Positions 15,857 through 23,604 of a stretch of DNA of 54,977 bases are shown piece by piece. Below the pieces are notes generated by a model, which searched no databases, was not told the DNA's origin, and saw nothing but the letters and a program-made list of their open reading frames with translations. Each line of letters opens with the position of its first letter. The stretch's first letter is position 1. The position numbers were made by a program, and so were the translations under genes. The stretch is from Ignavibacteriae bacterium HGW-Ignavibacteriae-1 (GTDB lineage: Bacteria; Bacteroidota; Ignavibacteria; Kapaibacteriales; UBA2268), in contig PGYU01000002.1 in assembly GCA_002839825.1 (NCBI GenBank), forward strand, positions 133,962 through 188,938, in the 5' to 3' direction.

Positions 15857-16762
15857 TCAACTTTTCCGCCGTTTTTCAAAGAAACCACCGATTTCGGAAA
15901 TGAAAAGTCCTGCCATCATGATGGAAGCGCCGATGTATTCGCGAATGTTTAAATATTCGGATAACGTGAGTGCTGCAATGAAACCTGCGATTACCGGTTC
16001 AAGGGAGAATATCAATGCCGCTTTGATAGGTGTTGTGTATTTCTGGACGCCGGTGTGGATGAATGTCACGAAAAATGATGCAAGAATGCCATTGAATGCG
16101 AGTGCTATGAAGAGGTCTTTTGAGGGATTGAAATAAATATCGCCAAAATCGAGTATGAAAAAGGAAATTACTGCAAGCGGTGTTGCAGCAACGAATTGCA
16201 TTACTACATACGCAGCCGTAAGATTGAATCCTCGACTGTTCTTGGTGTATTTATCCATCAAAGTGATGTAAAATGCCCAGAAGAATGTAGATAGCAGCGT
16301 CAAGACATCGCCGAAATTGATGTTGTCTAAACTTGGGTCGGTGAAAATGTATAAGCCGATTGACGACACTCCGACACCGATTTTTGACCATAATTGGATT
16401 GGTTTGCGTTGAATCAGGTAAAATACGAATGGAGTAATTGGTACGGTCATACCGGTAATAAATGCGGATTTAGAAACGGTTGTATAGCTCAAACCATATG
16501 TTTGGAGCAAAAATCCTCCTCCGAAGAGCAAACCAAGAATTGCGCCCCGTTTGAATATTACGCGGTCAATTGATTTGAGATGCTTGCCGAAAAATGCTAA
16601 TGATAGCAGCAGTGCTATGCAAAATCGCAAAATTACAAATAGTGATGGAGGGCAATCCTCGAGTCCAACCTTCGTGAAAATAAATGTAGCTCCCCAAATA
16701 AAGGTTGCCGAGAATAGCATCAATTCTGCTTTCCAAGATTTCACTAATTGTAGTTTCCGCAA
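15857..16762 (-). CDS. EamA/DMT-family transporter
   Basis: An inner-membrane permease of 301 aa with about ten predicted helices in two EamA halves (residues 12-140 and 150-290). The first half carries the family signature FIWGATFIFTKVGLEDCPP near the N-terminus, and KYTTPIKAALIFSLEPVIAGFIAALTL is typical of the second half. Members export amino acids, nucleosides or other metabolites; the substrate cannot be read from the sequence. It ends 82 nt upstream of brnT and is separated by 27 nt from the L,D-transpeptidase gene on the same strand, so it may be the last gene of the POT/L,D-transpeptidase transcript. Confidence 0.87.
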   Translation of the reverse strand: MRKLQLVKSWKAELMLFSATFIWGATFIFTKVGLEDCPPSLFVILRFCIALLLSLAFFGKHLKSIDRVIFKRGAILGLLFGGGFLLQTYGLSYTTVSKSAFITGMTVPITPFVFYLIQRKPIQLWSKIGVGVSSIGLYIFTDPSLDNINFGDVLTLLSTFFWAFYITLMDKYTKNSRGFNLTAAYVVMQFVAATPLAVISFFILDFGDIYFNPSKDLFIALAFNGILASFFVTFIHTGVQKYTTPIKAALIFSLEPVIAGFIAALTLSEYLNIREYIGASIMMAGLFISEIGGFFEKRRKS

Positions 16763-16789
16763 AAATTGTAAACTACAAAAGTAAGCATT

Positions 16790-17974
16790 TTATCTAACTG
16801 AATTAGTATCCGATGATTGCCGGTTAAATTCAGGGTCTGAGTCATATTTTGAATCAGCTTCTTGGGTTTCTTTTGCTTTCTCTGCGTCGCTTTTTAGTTT
16901 TGCAGCTTTCTTCTTGCGTCTTACTTCGTTGAAGTCAACCGATTCTGTCAATTTTACGCCTTCACGGATGTGTCCTCTGGCTCGCAAAGTATCTTCGGCA
17001 ACAACATATCTGTGCTTGTCCGGCAAAATCCCGCGTGAAGTTTTCGGAATTTGCTGTATCGGAATATATGCCTCTTCGAATTCCATCGGGTTTTCGGGTA
17101 CTTCAATCACAAAATCTTTATTGGATTTGAGTGCAAACCATGGTCCGGTTTTTGGACGAGTAAAATCAAAAACATCAAGAATCAGAACGGGCGTTCCGGT
17201 CAAGTGAATGAAATGATCATTTGAATCCAATTTGCCGCGTTGCCCCCAATTATAGAGCCATTCGGCATCATCAAGAAATTGCCTTACACATGAGTGCGAA
17301 GCAGCATAGCCGGGCATATCAAATTTATGAAAAGCACTACCTGAATAACGATGAAAATTCCATGTGAATGGCATTATCCAATTGCTATCTAAAGATGATT
17401 TCCGAACTAATTGTTTCCAAACTAAAGCATATCTTCCCGGAAACGTTGGAGTTTTCTCTTTGCCTGTATTTGCAGCAGCAAACCTTACTTGCACACCGTT
17501 TTCATAACATGCATAAGCTTGCCAACGATTGGATACCAAAATTAACTTCGGTACATCGCGAGCGCCATGATAATACTGAGGAAAAATCGAATATGCACAC
17601 ATATCATCGAAATATTCCTTAGGGACGACAATTGTATCACCAACTTTGACAAAGCGTCGCTCTTTTCGATTTATCGTCAAGAATGCTTTGTTTTTTGAGG
17701 GATTTTCCTTGTCCAATTTGAACTGTTCACGAATTTCACCCAAATGCTTATTGTCGCGAATCACAACATGCTCATATTCGATAAGAGGAAATCTATCGTG
17801 TTTAGCAATTAATTCAGCTAATTCAACAGAATCCCTATGAGCTTTGTCAATTTTTTCGCTAATTTCATCTTCATATTCACCCGATTCCGGTTTACGATTT
17901 TCGTAACATGATGAAAGAATAATGACAATTGATATGACAAGTACAAATTTTATTAAAATCAAGCTATTACCCAT
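16790..17974 (-). CDS. L,D-transpeptidase (YkuD) lipoprotein
   Basis: An outer-envelope peptidoglycan-modifying lipoprotein of 394 aa. The signal peptide ends in the lipobox LSS-C23. A segment at about 88-118 (NRKERRFVKVGDTIVVP) looks like a degenerate LysM-type wall-binding motif. The YkuD domain carries the catalytic His (H216) and the nucleophile C229 in ASHSCVR, equivalent to the usual HGxx(S)HGC pattern. The C-terminus is basic, then acidic and low-complexity. The enzyme would form 3-3 cross-links or attach lipoproteins. The start at 17974 lies 1 nt after the POT gene stop and gives a proper lipoprotein signal. A start at 18004 would overlap that gene. Confidence 0.85.
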   Translation of the reverse strand: MGNSLILIKFVLVISIVIILSSCYENRKPESGEYEDEISEKIDKAHRDSVELAELIAKHDRFPLIEYEHVVIRDNKHLGEIREQFKLDKENPSKNKAFLTINRKERRFVKVGDTIVVPKEYFDDMCAYSIFPQYYHGARDVPKLILVSNRWQAYACYENGVQVRFAAANTGKEKTPTFPGRYALVWKQLVRKSSLDSNWIMPFTWNFHRYSGSAFHKFDMPGYAASHSCVRQFLDDAEWLYNWGQRGKLDSNDHFIHLTGTPVLILDVFDFTRPKTGPWFALKSNKDFVIEVPENPMEFEEAYIPIQQIPKTSRGILPDKHRYVVAEDTLRARGHIREGVKLTESVDFNEVRRKKKAAKLKSDAEKAKETQEADSKYDSDPEFNRQSSDTNSVR

Positions 17975-17975
17975 T

Positions 17976-19391
17976 TTAAAAGTTAGATGAATCACGTGCA
18001 CCAATAAATTTTTGATACAAAAGTAAACCTATGATGCAAAATACACCTATTCCGCTGAAAAGCAACCATAATTCTGCTGTATGTGCATGTGTTGAAACCT
18101 GATCTTTCGTTATTCCGGCACCTTCGGCTATTGCTATCAAATCCGGGATTTTTATATCATCGCTTATAATCGCATCAGGCACACTATTACGAACGAATGC
18201 AATCATCGGATTGTCAACTAACTTAACGTACAGCCATGCACCTAAATAACCACCGACGAATGAACCGAAGAATCCGTACAAAAATCCGAATCCCATATAA
18301 GTAGCTTTTTTGTCTTTGGGTGCAATCAGCCCCAAATAAGATATATATTTTGGATGTGCGGTCATTTCGCCGATTGAAAACAAGATAATTCCCGCTAAGA
18401 AGACCCAAATATTATTGCTGAAAGCCAATATTGCCATTCCAACTGTTCCCATAGAAATACCAACGATTAGGGTGGGAAGCGCTTTTGTATTTTTAACTAT
18501 AGATGAAACCAACAGTTGCAGCACTATAATTGTAAAAGCATTTACCACGGTAACGTGTTCGACGTCGAATTTCCAATCCAATCCTGTCACAGAACTTACG
18601 AAATTATTTAGTGCCGTAGCGTCAACAAATTGTTGAACGTACCATAAGACTGAATCAAACATTTGGAAGTATAAAATCCAAAACCACGAATAGATAAAGA
18701 TGAAAAGCATAAAGCGCCAATCCAAGAAAACTAAGCCAATTTTTTTGCCAATATCGCCGAAAATTGCGAATATAGAATTCTCCGAATCGTCAATTTTTTC
18801 TCTTTCGGGCTCTTTATACAAGAATAATGTTGGTATAAGCATCAATGAAGTTACAATTGCCGCCATAATCAATACATAGGACCAATCCATAGATTTGAGC
18901 CAGGGCACAACTACTAACGGAAAAATAAAAGCTCCAAGATTGATTGACCAATAAAAAATTCCAAATCCAAGCCCACTGTTGCTTTCATCTGTGACTTTAG
19001 CAATTGTACCAGAAATAATCGGTTTAAATGTACCGGCACCGAAAGCCATTATGAGCAAGAATACGAACACAGCGAGATAATCAGTAACCTGCGAAGTGAG
19101 ATAGTATCCGATTCCAAGTAGCGAAAATGCCACCATCAATGTTTTGCGATAGCCCAATCTGTCAGCGATTGCACCCGATAAAATCGGCAAAAAGTAAAGT
19201 AAGGGCTGGATTGTACTTTTAATTGTCCCGACTTCGGTTTTCGAGAAACCGAGCATATCAGTCAAATATACTGATAAAATACTCATAACGCCGTAATAGG
19301 CGCCGCGTTCGAAAAATTCAAATACTATAACAATCCAATATGTGGGCGGGAAATCCCGGAATGAAGCCTTCTTTTTTAATTCTGAATTCAT
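17976..19391 (-). CDS. Major facilitator superfamily transporter, POT/oligopeptide-like
   Basis: A 471-aa, roughly 12-helix permease. FEFFERGAYYGVMSILSVYL near residue 25 corresponds to the ExxERFxYYG region of proton-dependent oligopeptide transporters. GTFKPIISGTIAKVTDESN and FGIFYWSINLGAF fit POT signature motifs. The E-x-x-E-R-x-x-Y-Y proton/peptide motif is partly kept (EFFERGAYYG). It is likely to import di- or tripeptides, and its 1-nt separation from an L,D-transpeptidase gene suggests a link to murein peptides, though that is inference. A terminator for the upstream queG gene lies just before it. Confidence 0.82.
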   Translation of the reverse strand: MNSELKKKASFRDFPPTYWIVIVFEFFERGAYYGVMSILSVYLTDMLGFSKTEVGTIKSTIQPLLYFLPILSGAIADRLGYRKTLMVAFSLLGIGYYLTSQVTDYLAVFVFLLIMAFGAGTFKPIISGTIAKVTDESNSGLGFGIFYWSINLGAFIFPLVVVPWLKSMDWSYVLIMAAIVTSLMLIPTLFLYKEPEREKIDDSENSIFAIFGDIGKKIGLVFLDWRFMLFIFIYSWFWILYFQMFDSVLWYVQQFVDATALNNFVSSVTGLDWKFDVEHVTVVNAFTIIVLQLLVSSIVKNTKALPTLIVGISMGTVGMAILAFSNNIWVFLAGIILFSIGEMTAHPKYISYLGLIAPKDKKATYMGFGFLYGFFGSFVGGYLGAWLYVKLVDNPMIAFVRNSVPDAIISDDIKIPDLIAIAEGAGITKDQVSTHAHTAELWLLFSGIGVFCIIGLLLYQKFIGARDSSNF

Positions 19392-19410
19392 AATTTTACT
19401 AATTTTTTAT

Positions 19411-19441
19411 AAAAAAAAGCCGATTCCAAAATTTACGGCTT
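19411..19441 (-). terminator. Rho-independent terminator after queG
   Basis: On the minus strand AAGCCG pairs with CGGCTT (arms 19436-19441 and 19417-19422) around a 13-nt loop, and eight Ts follow. It lies about 45 nt past the queG stop codon and ends the MBL-Rieske-queG operon. Confidence 0.68.
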
Positions 19442-19486
19442 ACTAAATTAATAAAAAGTGTGAAATCAAGAATTAAATATTTTTGA

Positions 19487-20458
19487 TTATTTTGAATTGT
19501 TGGCTGAATTCAATGCTTTTGAATTTCGTTTCAAACCGGGCAGTTTTAACCTTTTGATTGGCGATTTCCGAAATCTCTCGCTGAATTGGACTTGTGTCAT
19601 CTGTGCCACAGCGTCATGATGCAATACTGTACTGCCTTCGCGTGGCAAAAACGATGCAAAGTCCGTTATTTTGGGCTTGTTTTTATTCCAAGGGCAAACT
19701 TCCTGACAAATATCACATCCGAAAATCCATCCTTCCATTTTTTCGGAAATTTCTGCCGGAATATCTATATGATGCTTTGCTTCGATTGTCCAATAGGACA
19801 AGCATTTCCGCGAGTCAATGACTGCGTTGGCGATAATTGCATCTGTCGGGCAGGCTTTTATACATTTGACGCATGTTCCGCATTTGTCAGCAATTGCTGT
19901 GTCCGGCTCGAATTCGATTGTAGAGATTATGACACATAGAAAAAAATATGAGCCGTAATCGGGCGATAGCACAAGGCTGTTTTTGCCTTGCCAACCGATT
20001 CCTGCTCGTACAGCCCATTGCTTTTCGAGTATTGGACCTGTATCTATGTAACAAAGATTTTTGGAATCCGGGAAATCCTGGCTTATGAGCGATTCGATAG
20101 CTTTAAGTTTCGGCATTAAAACATCGTGATAATCATCGCCCCAAGCGTATCGAGAAATTTTTCCTGCTTTGCCTTCTTCGATTTCGGATTGTGGGTAATC
20201 AATTCCTGTGAAATAAGAATGGTTCAATACGATTACAGATTTTGCATTTTCGAGCACAAACCCAATGTTGCGTCTCTTGTCTTGGTTTCGTTCGAGCCAC
20301 TGCATATCGGCGTGCTTGCCCTCGTCTAACCATTTTTGCATATTCGCCGATTCTGCGATTAATTCTGTAGCTTGTGCAATTTTCAAATCCAAAAAACCAA
20401 GTTCGGTAGCGTGAAACTTTAGCTTGTTTTTGAGTATTTTAGAAGTTTCGAGCGACAT
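19487..20458 (-). CDS. queG: Epoxyqueuosine reductase
   Basis: Catalyses the last step of queuosine synthesis in tRNA, reducing epoxyqueuosine, with cobalamin and two [4Fe-4S] clusters. The 323-aa protein has the ferredoxin-like motif CGTCVKCIKACPTDAI, an isolated Cys (DSRKC) and CDICQEVCPWN, as in QueG. The N-terminal domain contains HSYFTG and the cobalamin-binding region. The ATG at 20458 overlaps the stop of the Rieske gene in a TAATG arrangement, preferred over a start 12 nt earlier. It is the last gene of a coupled three-gene operon with a Rieske protein and an MBL hydrolase, which is not its usual company. It is the second B12-dependent enzyme in the window after NrdJ. Confidence 0.94.
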   Translation of the reverse strand: MSLETSKILKNKLKFHATELGFLDLKIAQATELIAESANMQKWLDEGKHADMQWLERNQDKRRNIGFVLENAKSVIVLNHSYFTGIDYPQSEIEEGKAGKISRYAWGDDYHDVLMPKLKAIESLISQDFPDSKNLCYIDTGPILEKQWAVRAGIGWQGKNSLVLSPDYGSYFFLCVIISTIEFEPDTAIADKCGTCVKCIKACPTDAIIANAVIDSRKCLSYWTIEAKHHIDIPAEISEKMEGWIFGCDICQEVCPWNKNKPKITDFASFLPREGSTVLHHDAVAQMTQVQFSERFRKSPIKRLKLPGLKRNSKALNSANNSK

Positions 20459-20853
20459 TATCTGCGCCAAAGTGGAATTTGGAAACTTGGTTTTTGGACA
20501 TAAATCATGTCGTCAATAATTTCGACTTTATAAGTATTCAAATTCTTGATGCCTTGCCGTATATCAACGTTTCGCCCTGTATCGAGCGAATATGTCCATC
20601 CATGCAGTGGGCACATCACTGTCAAATCTTTGATGATTCCTTCGTGGATACGGTCGGCATGGCGATGTGGGCAAATGTTATCAACGCAATAGTAAATTCC
20701 GTCAATCTTGAATAGTGCGAGTTGGAAATCATCGTCGCCCGTAAATTGGATTTTTCTGCCCTTGTTGTCCATCAATTCATCAACGGGGCAAATCTCAACG
20801 TAGCTTTCTCCACCGATGTTAACAGTTTTTGGGTGATTCAGTTCGATATCCAT
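20458..20853 (-). CDS. Rieske [2Fe-2S] ferredoxin-like protein
   Basis: A soluble 131-aa Rieske protein. The cluster motifs are CPHRHA (C-x-H) and CPLHGW (C-x2-H), separated by about 17 residues, so all four ligands are present. No signal peptide or transmembrane helix is seen, pointing to a cytoplasmic electron carrier like those of aromatic oxygenases or nitrite reductase small subunits. The ATG at 20853 overlaps the upstream MBL stop by one base (TGATG); a TTG one codon earlier is less likely. Coupling to queG invites the idea that it donates electrons to QueG, which is untested. Confidence 0.88.
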   Translation of the reverse strand: MDIELNHPKTVNIGGESYVEICPVDELMDNKGRKIQFTGDDDFQLALFKIDGIYYCVDNICPHRHADRIHEGIIKDLTVMCPLHGWTYSLDTGRNVDIRQGIKNLNTYKVEIIDDMIYVQKPSFQIPLWRR

Positions 20854-21704
20854 CAAAATCCTTGCACTTTTTCTCTTACCACGAATCCTTTGGGTCCATT
20901 TTCGATTCTGACCGCTTGGGTGAATGCGTCGTGCTCAAAAAATATAATCCAGTTTTCCTCAGCCGCTTGAGTAAAGTATTTCTTTTTTTCTTCGATTGTA
21001 GTTAGCGGGAAATTATCGTAGCCCATTCCGTATGCAATACCCAAATGAGCCGTTGTAGGAGCTAAGTCAGCACAATAGAGAAGGGTCTCGCCCCCATCGG
21101 AAATTTTTATCATCTGCATAAAACTTGTATGCCCATGAATTGGTATTACGCTGATTCCGGGGAAAATTTCCCCTTCGCCGTCAGTAAATTCCAAGACATT
21201 TTCATTTATTAAGGGTTGGTAATTTTCGGGCATGAATGAAGCTCTATCTTTAACCGATGGTGATTTTGCCCATTCGAGATGCTTTTTCTGAACGTAGTAT
21301 TTGGCATTTGCGAATACAGGCTGAGCCGCACCATTTACCATTTCAGTCGAACCGCCACAATGGTCGAAATGTAAATGGGTCAGAATAACATCGGTGATTT
21401 CTTCGGGCTTGATGCCTGTGGATTGGGTTAGCGTGTTGCGGATTTCAGATTTACCAAGGTCAATGTTGTACATAGAAACGAACTTATCGTCATATTTTGT
21501 GCCGTTACCATTGTCAACTAAAATTTTCTTATCGTCGAATGTGATGACTAACGGGCGAGATGCGAGTGGAATGCGATTGAACTCGTCGCCCGGATTGTAT
21601 TTCTTAGACCAAAGATTTTTTGGTATCACTCCGAACATAGCCCCGCCATCTAATGCAAACAAGCCTGTATCAAGTGACTTTATTTCAAATTTGCCTATTT
21701 TCAA
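20853..21704 (-). CDS. MBL-fold metallo-hydrolase
   Basis: A 283-aa metallo-beta-lactamase-fold enzyme with the metal motif HLHFDHCGG, a later HGHTSF His, the bridging Asp in LLYCADLAPT and a C-terminal His (FFEHD). It resembles the quorum-quenching/lactonase-like cytoplasmic subgroup, for example AttM/AiiA-type or uncharacterised hydrolases, but no substrate can be assigned. It is the first gene of the operon with the Rieske and queG genes, joined by single-base overlaps. The region before it (21705-21860) has no clear promoter beyond a lone -7-like box, CAAATTTA on the plus strand at 21754-21761. Confidence 0.87.
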   Translation of the reverse strand: MKIGKFEIKSLDTGLFALDGGAMFGVIPKNLWSKKYNPGDEFNRIPLASRPLVITFDDKKILVDNGNGTKYDDKFVSMYNIDLGKSEIRNTLTQSTGIKPEEITDVILTHLHFDHCGGSTEMVNGAAQPVFANAKYYVQKKHLEWAKSPSVKDRASFMPENYQPLINENVLEFTDGEGEIFPGISVIPIHGHTSFMQMIKISDGGETLLYCADLAPTTAHLGIAYGMGYDNFPLTTIEEKKKYFTQAAEENWIIFFEHDAFTQAVRIENGPKGFVVREKVQGF

Positions 21705-21765
21705 TTTGGTTCTCGATTGGTTAACAAATATGTATAGTACAACGAAACAATCTCAAATTTATCAT

Positions 21766-21817
21766 ATAAAAAGAGAAAACCGTACAGCACTCATCATTTG
21801 ATTTTGTACTGTACGGT
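21766..21817 (-). terminator. Stem-loop terminator for the 22103-23377 gene
   Basis: ACCGTACAG and CTGTACGGT (arms 21809-21817 and 21779-21787) form a 9-bp stem around a 21-nt loop, followed on the minus strand by TTTTCTCTTTTT. It would end the minus-strand transcript of the T9SS gene after the repeat element. Confidence 0.5.
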
Positions 21818-21886
21818 AAATATTTTATAAGAACAAATGTAAATCTACAAAGGGATTTCTATTCAACTATTACAAGAAATAAAAAA

Positions 21887-22096
21887 CCGCATAGTATTCT
21901 GTAATAGAGAAAAAAAGCAAATACGTAAAACAAAATCCAAAAAAATGAAACATAAATATAGAAAAATGAAACATAAATCTAAAAACATGAGACATGATTC
22001 AAAAATACATAAACAAAATTCTAAAAATATGTGAAACATAAATCCAAAAAACGTAAAACATAAATCCAAAAAGTCTGAACCCAAAATACTATGCGG
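21887..22096. repeat. 21-nt tandem repeats enclosed by a 12-bp inverted repeat
   Basis: CCGCATAGTATT (21887-21898) and its exact complement (22085-22096) enclose seven imperfect tandem copies (21923-22073) of a 20-22-nt unit, roughly ATGAAACATAAATCCAAAAA. Copies begin at 21923, 21945, 21966, 21987, 22007, 22029 and 22051. It starts 6 nt past the stop codon of the T9SS gene, so in RNA it would be a long 3' UTR loop closed by a 12-bp stem. It could also be a small mobile (MITE-like) unit; no target-site duplication was found by eye. Confidence 0.65.
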
Positions 22097-22102
22097 CGAT
22101 TT

Positions 22103-23377
22103 TTAATTAGCTACTATAAGTCTAGTGCTGAAAGCTCTCGAATCAATAATCATTTGCAAAACATAAACGCCGTTACTTAAATTCGATACGTTAAAACTAA
22201 CCTGTTTTGAGCCCGGAGCTGAATACTCATTTACTATTACAGCCTCCTCATGACCAACACATGAATAAACACGAATCACGATTTGAGATATTGTTTCAAC
22301 TTCATAAAAAATATTTGCGACCGAAGAAGCAGGATTGGGACTGACTCTCAGGTAAACCTTCTCAATATCGTTTTCGATTTGCGAAAATTTTTCGACCATC
22401 GCCAATTGTTCCGACGAGAATTGTGATTTGATTGCCTCTTCAATCATCTCTCTACAAAGTAGGAATTCGCTTTTAGTGATTGCTAAAGGCGTTTCAAACG
22501 CACTGCAATACAAATGTTTGAAATCTTGGTCGTTGAGATTGAAAGCAAATATATTGTAAACGCCAAATTTGCTCTCGTCGAACCCGTTTTTCATGAATGA
22601 TGCAAAGTCAATGTTAGCGAGATTGAACTCAAATTTCGATTTTTCAAGGAGCTTTTCAAATTCATCAATACTTTTGGTTTTGTAAAAATCGGTAAAGTCA
22701 ATACGTGAAAAGTCAAAATGAATCCCGCTTTGCCGCGAGTTCATTTCGTAGAATTCATCATAAATATGTTCTAGAAATGTGTAGTCTTTATCGTATAACA
22801 GCTCGAATTCTTGCTCTTCAAATGTGATTGAATTGCCTTTGTTGTTCGGAACGTAGTAGTCAAATTCGTAATGCTCGGTGTAAAATTGTAGGAAATTTTG
22901 TTTGGACAAGTCAAAATCGGAATTGATGAAATCTTTTCTTAAATCGAGATTCATCGAATAATTCGGGAATTCGGTCAAATCTATTTCCATAATCCCGAAG
23001 TTGATTTTAGTTTGATCGTTAAAACTGAAAAGTGTAGTTGGCTTAATTAAAAAATAGTTCATAACTTCATTATAATCAAGCATTGCTAAAGGTTCACCAT
23101 CAGAATCATAAAATATAATAGTATTATACTCAGGTTTCAGGTGAACTTTTTTATGTTTGAAAATGCCTAATTTGTCAAGAACATCTACTTTCCGGGGATT
23201 GCCATTATCATCGACACCCTCTATAGCGTCTGCGAATCCGTCATTGTTTTGGTCTAAAAAGTATGAAGATTGTGTTTCGTTGATTGTTATTCGCTCTTGG
23301 CTGTTTAGTGCCAAAGTCAGAACTAAGCTAAGTGCTATTGCAAGTATAGTTTTCAGTGCATACATAGAGATTTTCAT
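22103..23377 (-). CDS. T9SS-secreted protein with C-terminal sorting domain
   Basis: A 424-aa exported protein of unknown function. An N-terminal signal peptide (residues 1-26) is followed by a Ca-binding-like repeat (DQNNDGFADAIEG, D/N-rich). The middle region is rich in Phe, Asp and Glu with no recognised fold. The last 80 residues form a T9SS type A sorting domain: VSPNPASSVANIFYEV, then YSCVGHEE, then NLSNGVYVLQM and a basic C-terminus. It should be carried across the outer membrane and attached or released. Its 3' end directly adjoins the tandem-repeat element. A -7-like box lies on the minus strand at 23427-23434. Confidence 0.82.
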   Translation of the reverse strand: MKISMYALKTILAIALSLVLTLALNSQERITINETQSSYFLDQNNDGFADAIEGVDDNGNPRKVDVLDKLGIFKHKKVHLKPEYNTIIFYDSDGEPLAMLDYNEVMNYFLIKPTTLFSFNDQTKINFGIMEIDLTEFPNYSMNLDLRKDFINSDFDLSKQNFLQFYTEHYEFDYYVPNNKGNSITFEEQEFELLYDKDYTFLEHIYDEFYEMNSRQSGIHFDFSRIDFTDFYKTKSIDEFEKLLEKSKFEFNLANIDFASFMKNGFDESKFGVYNIFAFNLNDQDFKHLYCSAFETPLAITKSEFLLCREMIEEAIKSQFSSEQLAMVEKFSQIENDIEKVYLRVSPNPASSVANIFYEVETISQIVIRVYSCVGHEEAVIVNEYSAPGSKQVSFNVSNLSNGVYVLQMIIDSRAFSTRLIVAN

Positions 23378-23506
23378 TTCTGTTCCTCCACTTATTGAGC
23401 TTTTGTTTTCTGCTAAAAGTAATATACAAAATTATTTTATATTATCCAAATAAATTTTCAGATTAACTCAATTTAAATATTTTTTTGCGATTTAGTCTAA
23501 TAACAA

Positions 23507-23537
23507 TTGGTTATTAAGCTACTATGTATTAGTTTTG
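23507..23537 (+). promoter_or_regulatory. Promoter of the PpiD-like gene
   Basis: TTG (23507-23509), 20 nt, then TAGTTTTG (23530-23537): a full match to the Bacteroidota consensus in the divergent intergenic region. The transcript would start near 23544, about 60 nt before the ATG. Confidence 0.5.
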
Positions 23538-23604
23538 TAGATTGAATTAAAATGCTTTTGTTAGAAAGATTATAAAATTATTATAAAATGGAGATAACGA
23601 GCTG

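Larger units (their letters stand above)
21705..22102. other. Gene-free stretch with tandem repeats and a terminator
   Basis: Nothing here looks coding. It contains the terminator at 21766-21817 and the repeat element at 21887-22096, both described separately. A minus-strand open frame at 21863-22084 exists only because the repeat period is close to a multiple of three. It starts at TTG and would encode Phe/Leu-rich repeats. Confidence 0.7.

Noticed and set aside
21923-22073. CRISPR or coding sequence in the 21-nt repeats
   Set aside because: Repeats are contiguous and imperfect with no spacers; the minus-strand frame starts at TTG and gives only low-complexity Phe/Leu repeats.
15182-22096. 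CCGCATA shared by the Fic operators and the inverted repeat at 21887-22096
   Set aside because: Only seven bases are shared and the flanks differ, so chance is the simplest explanation.
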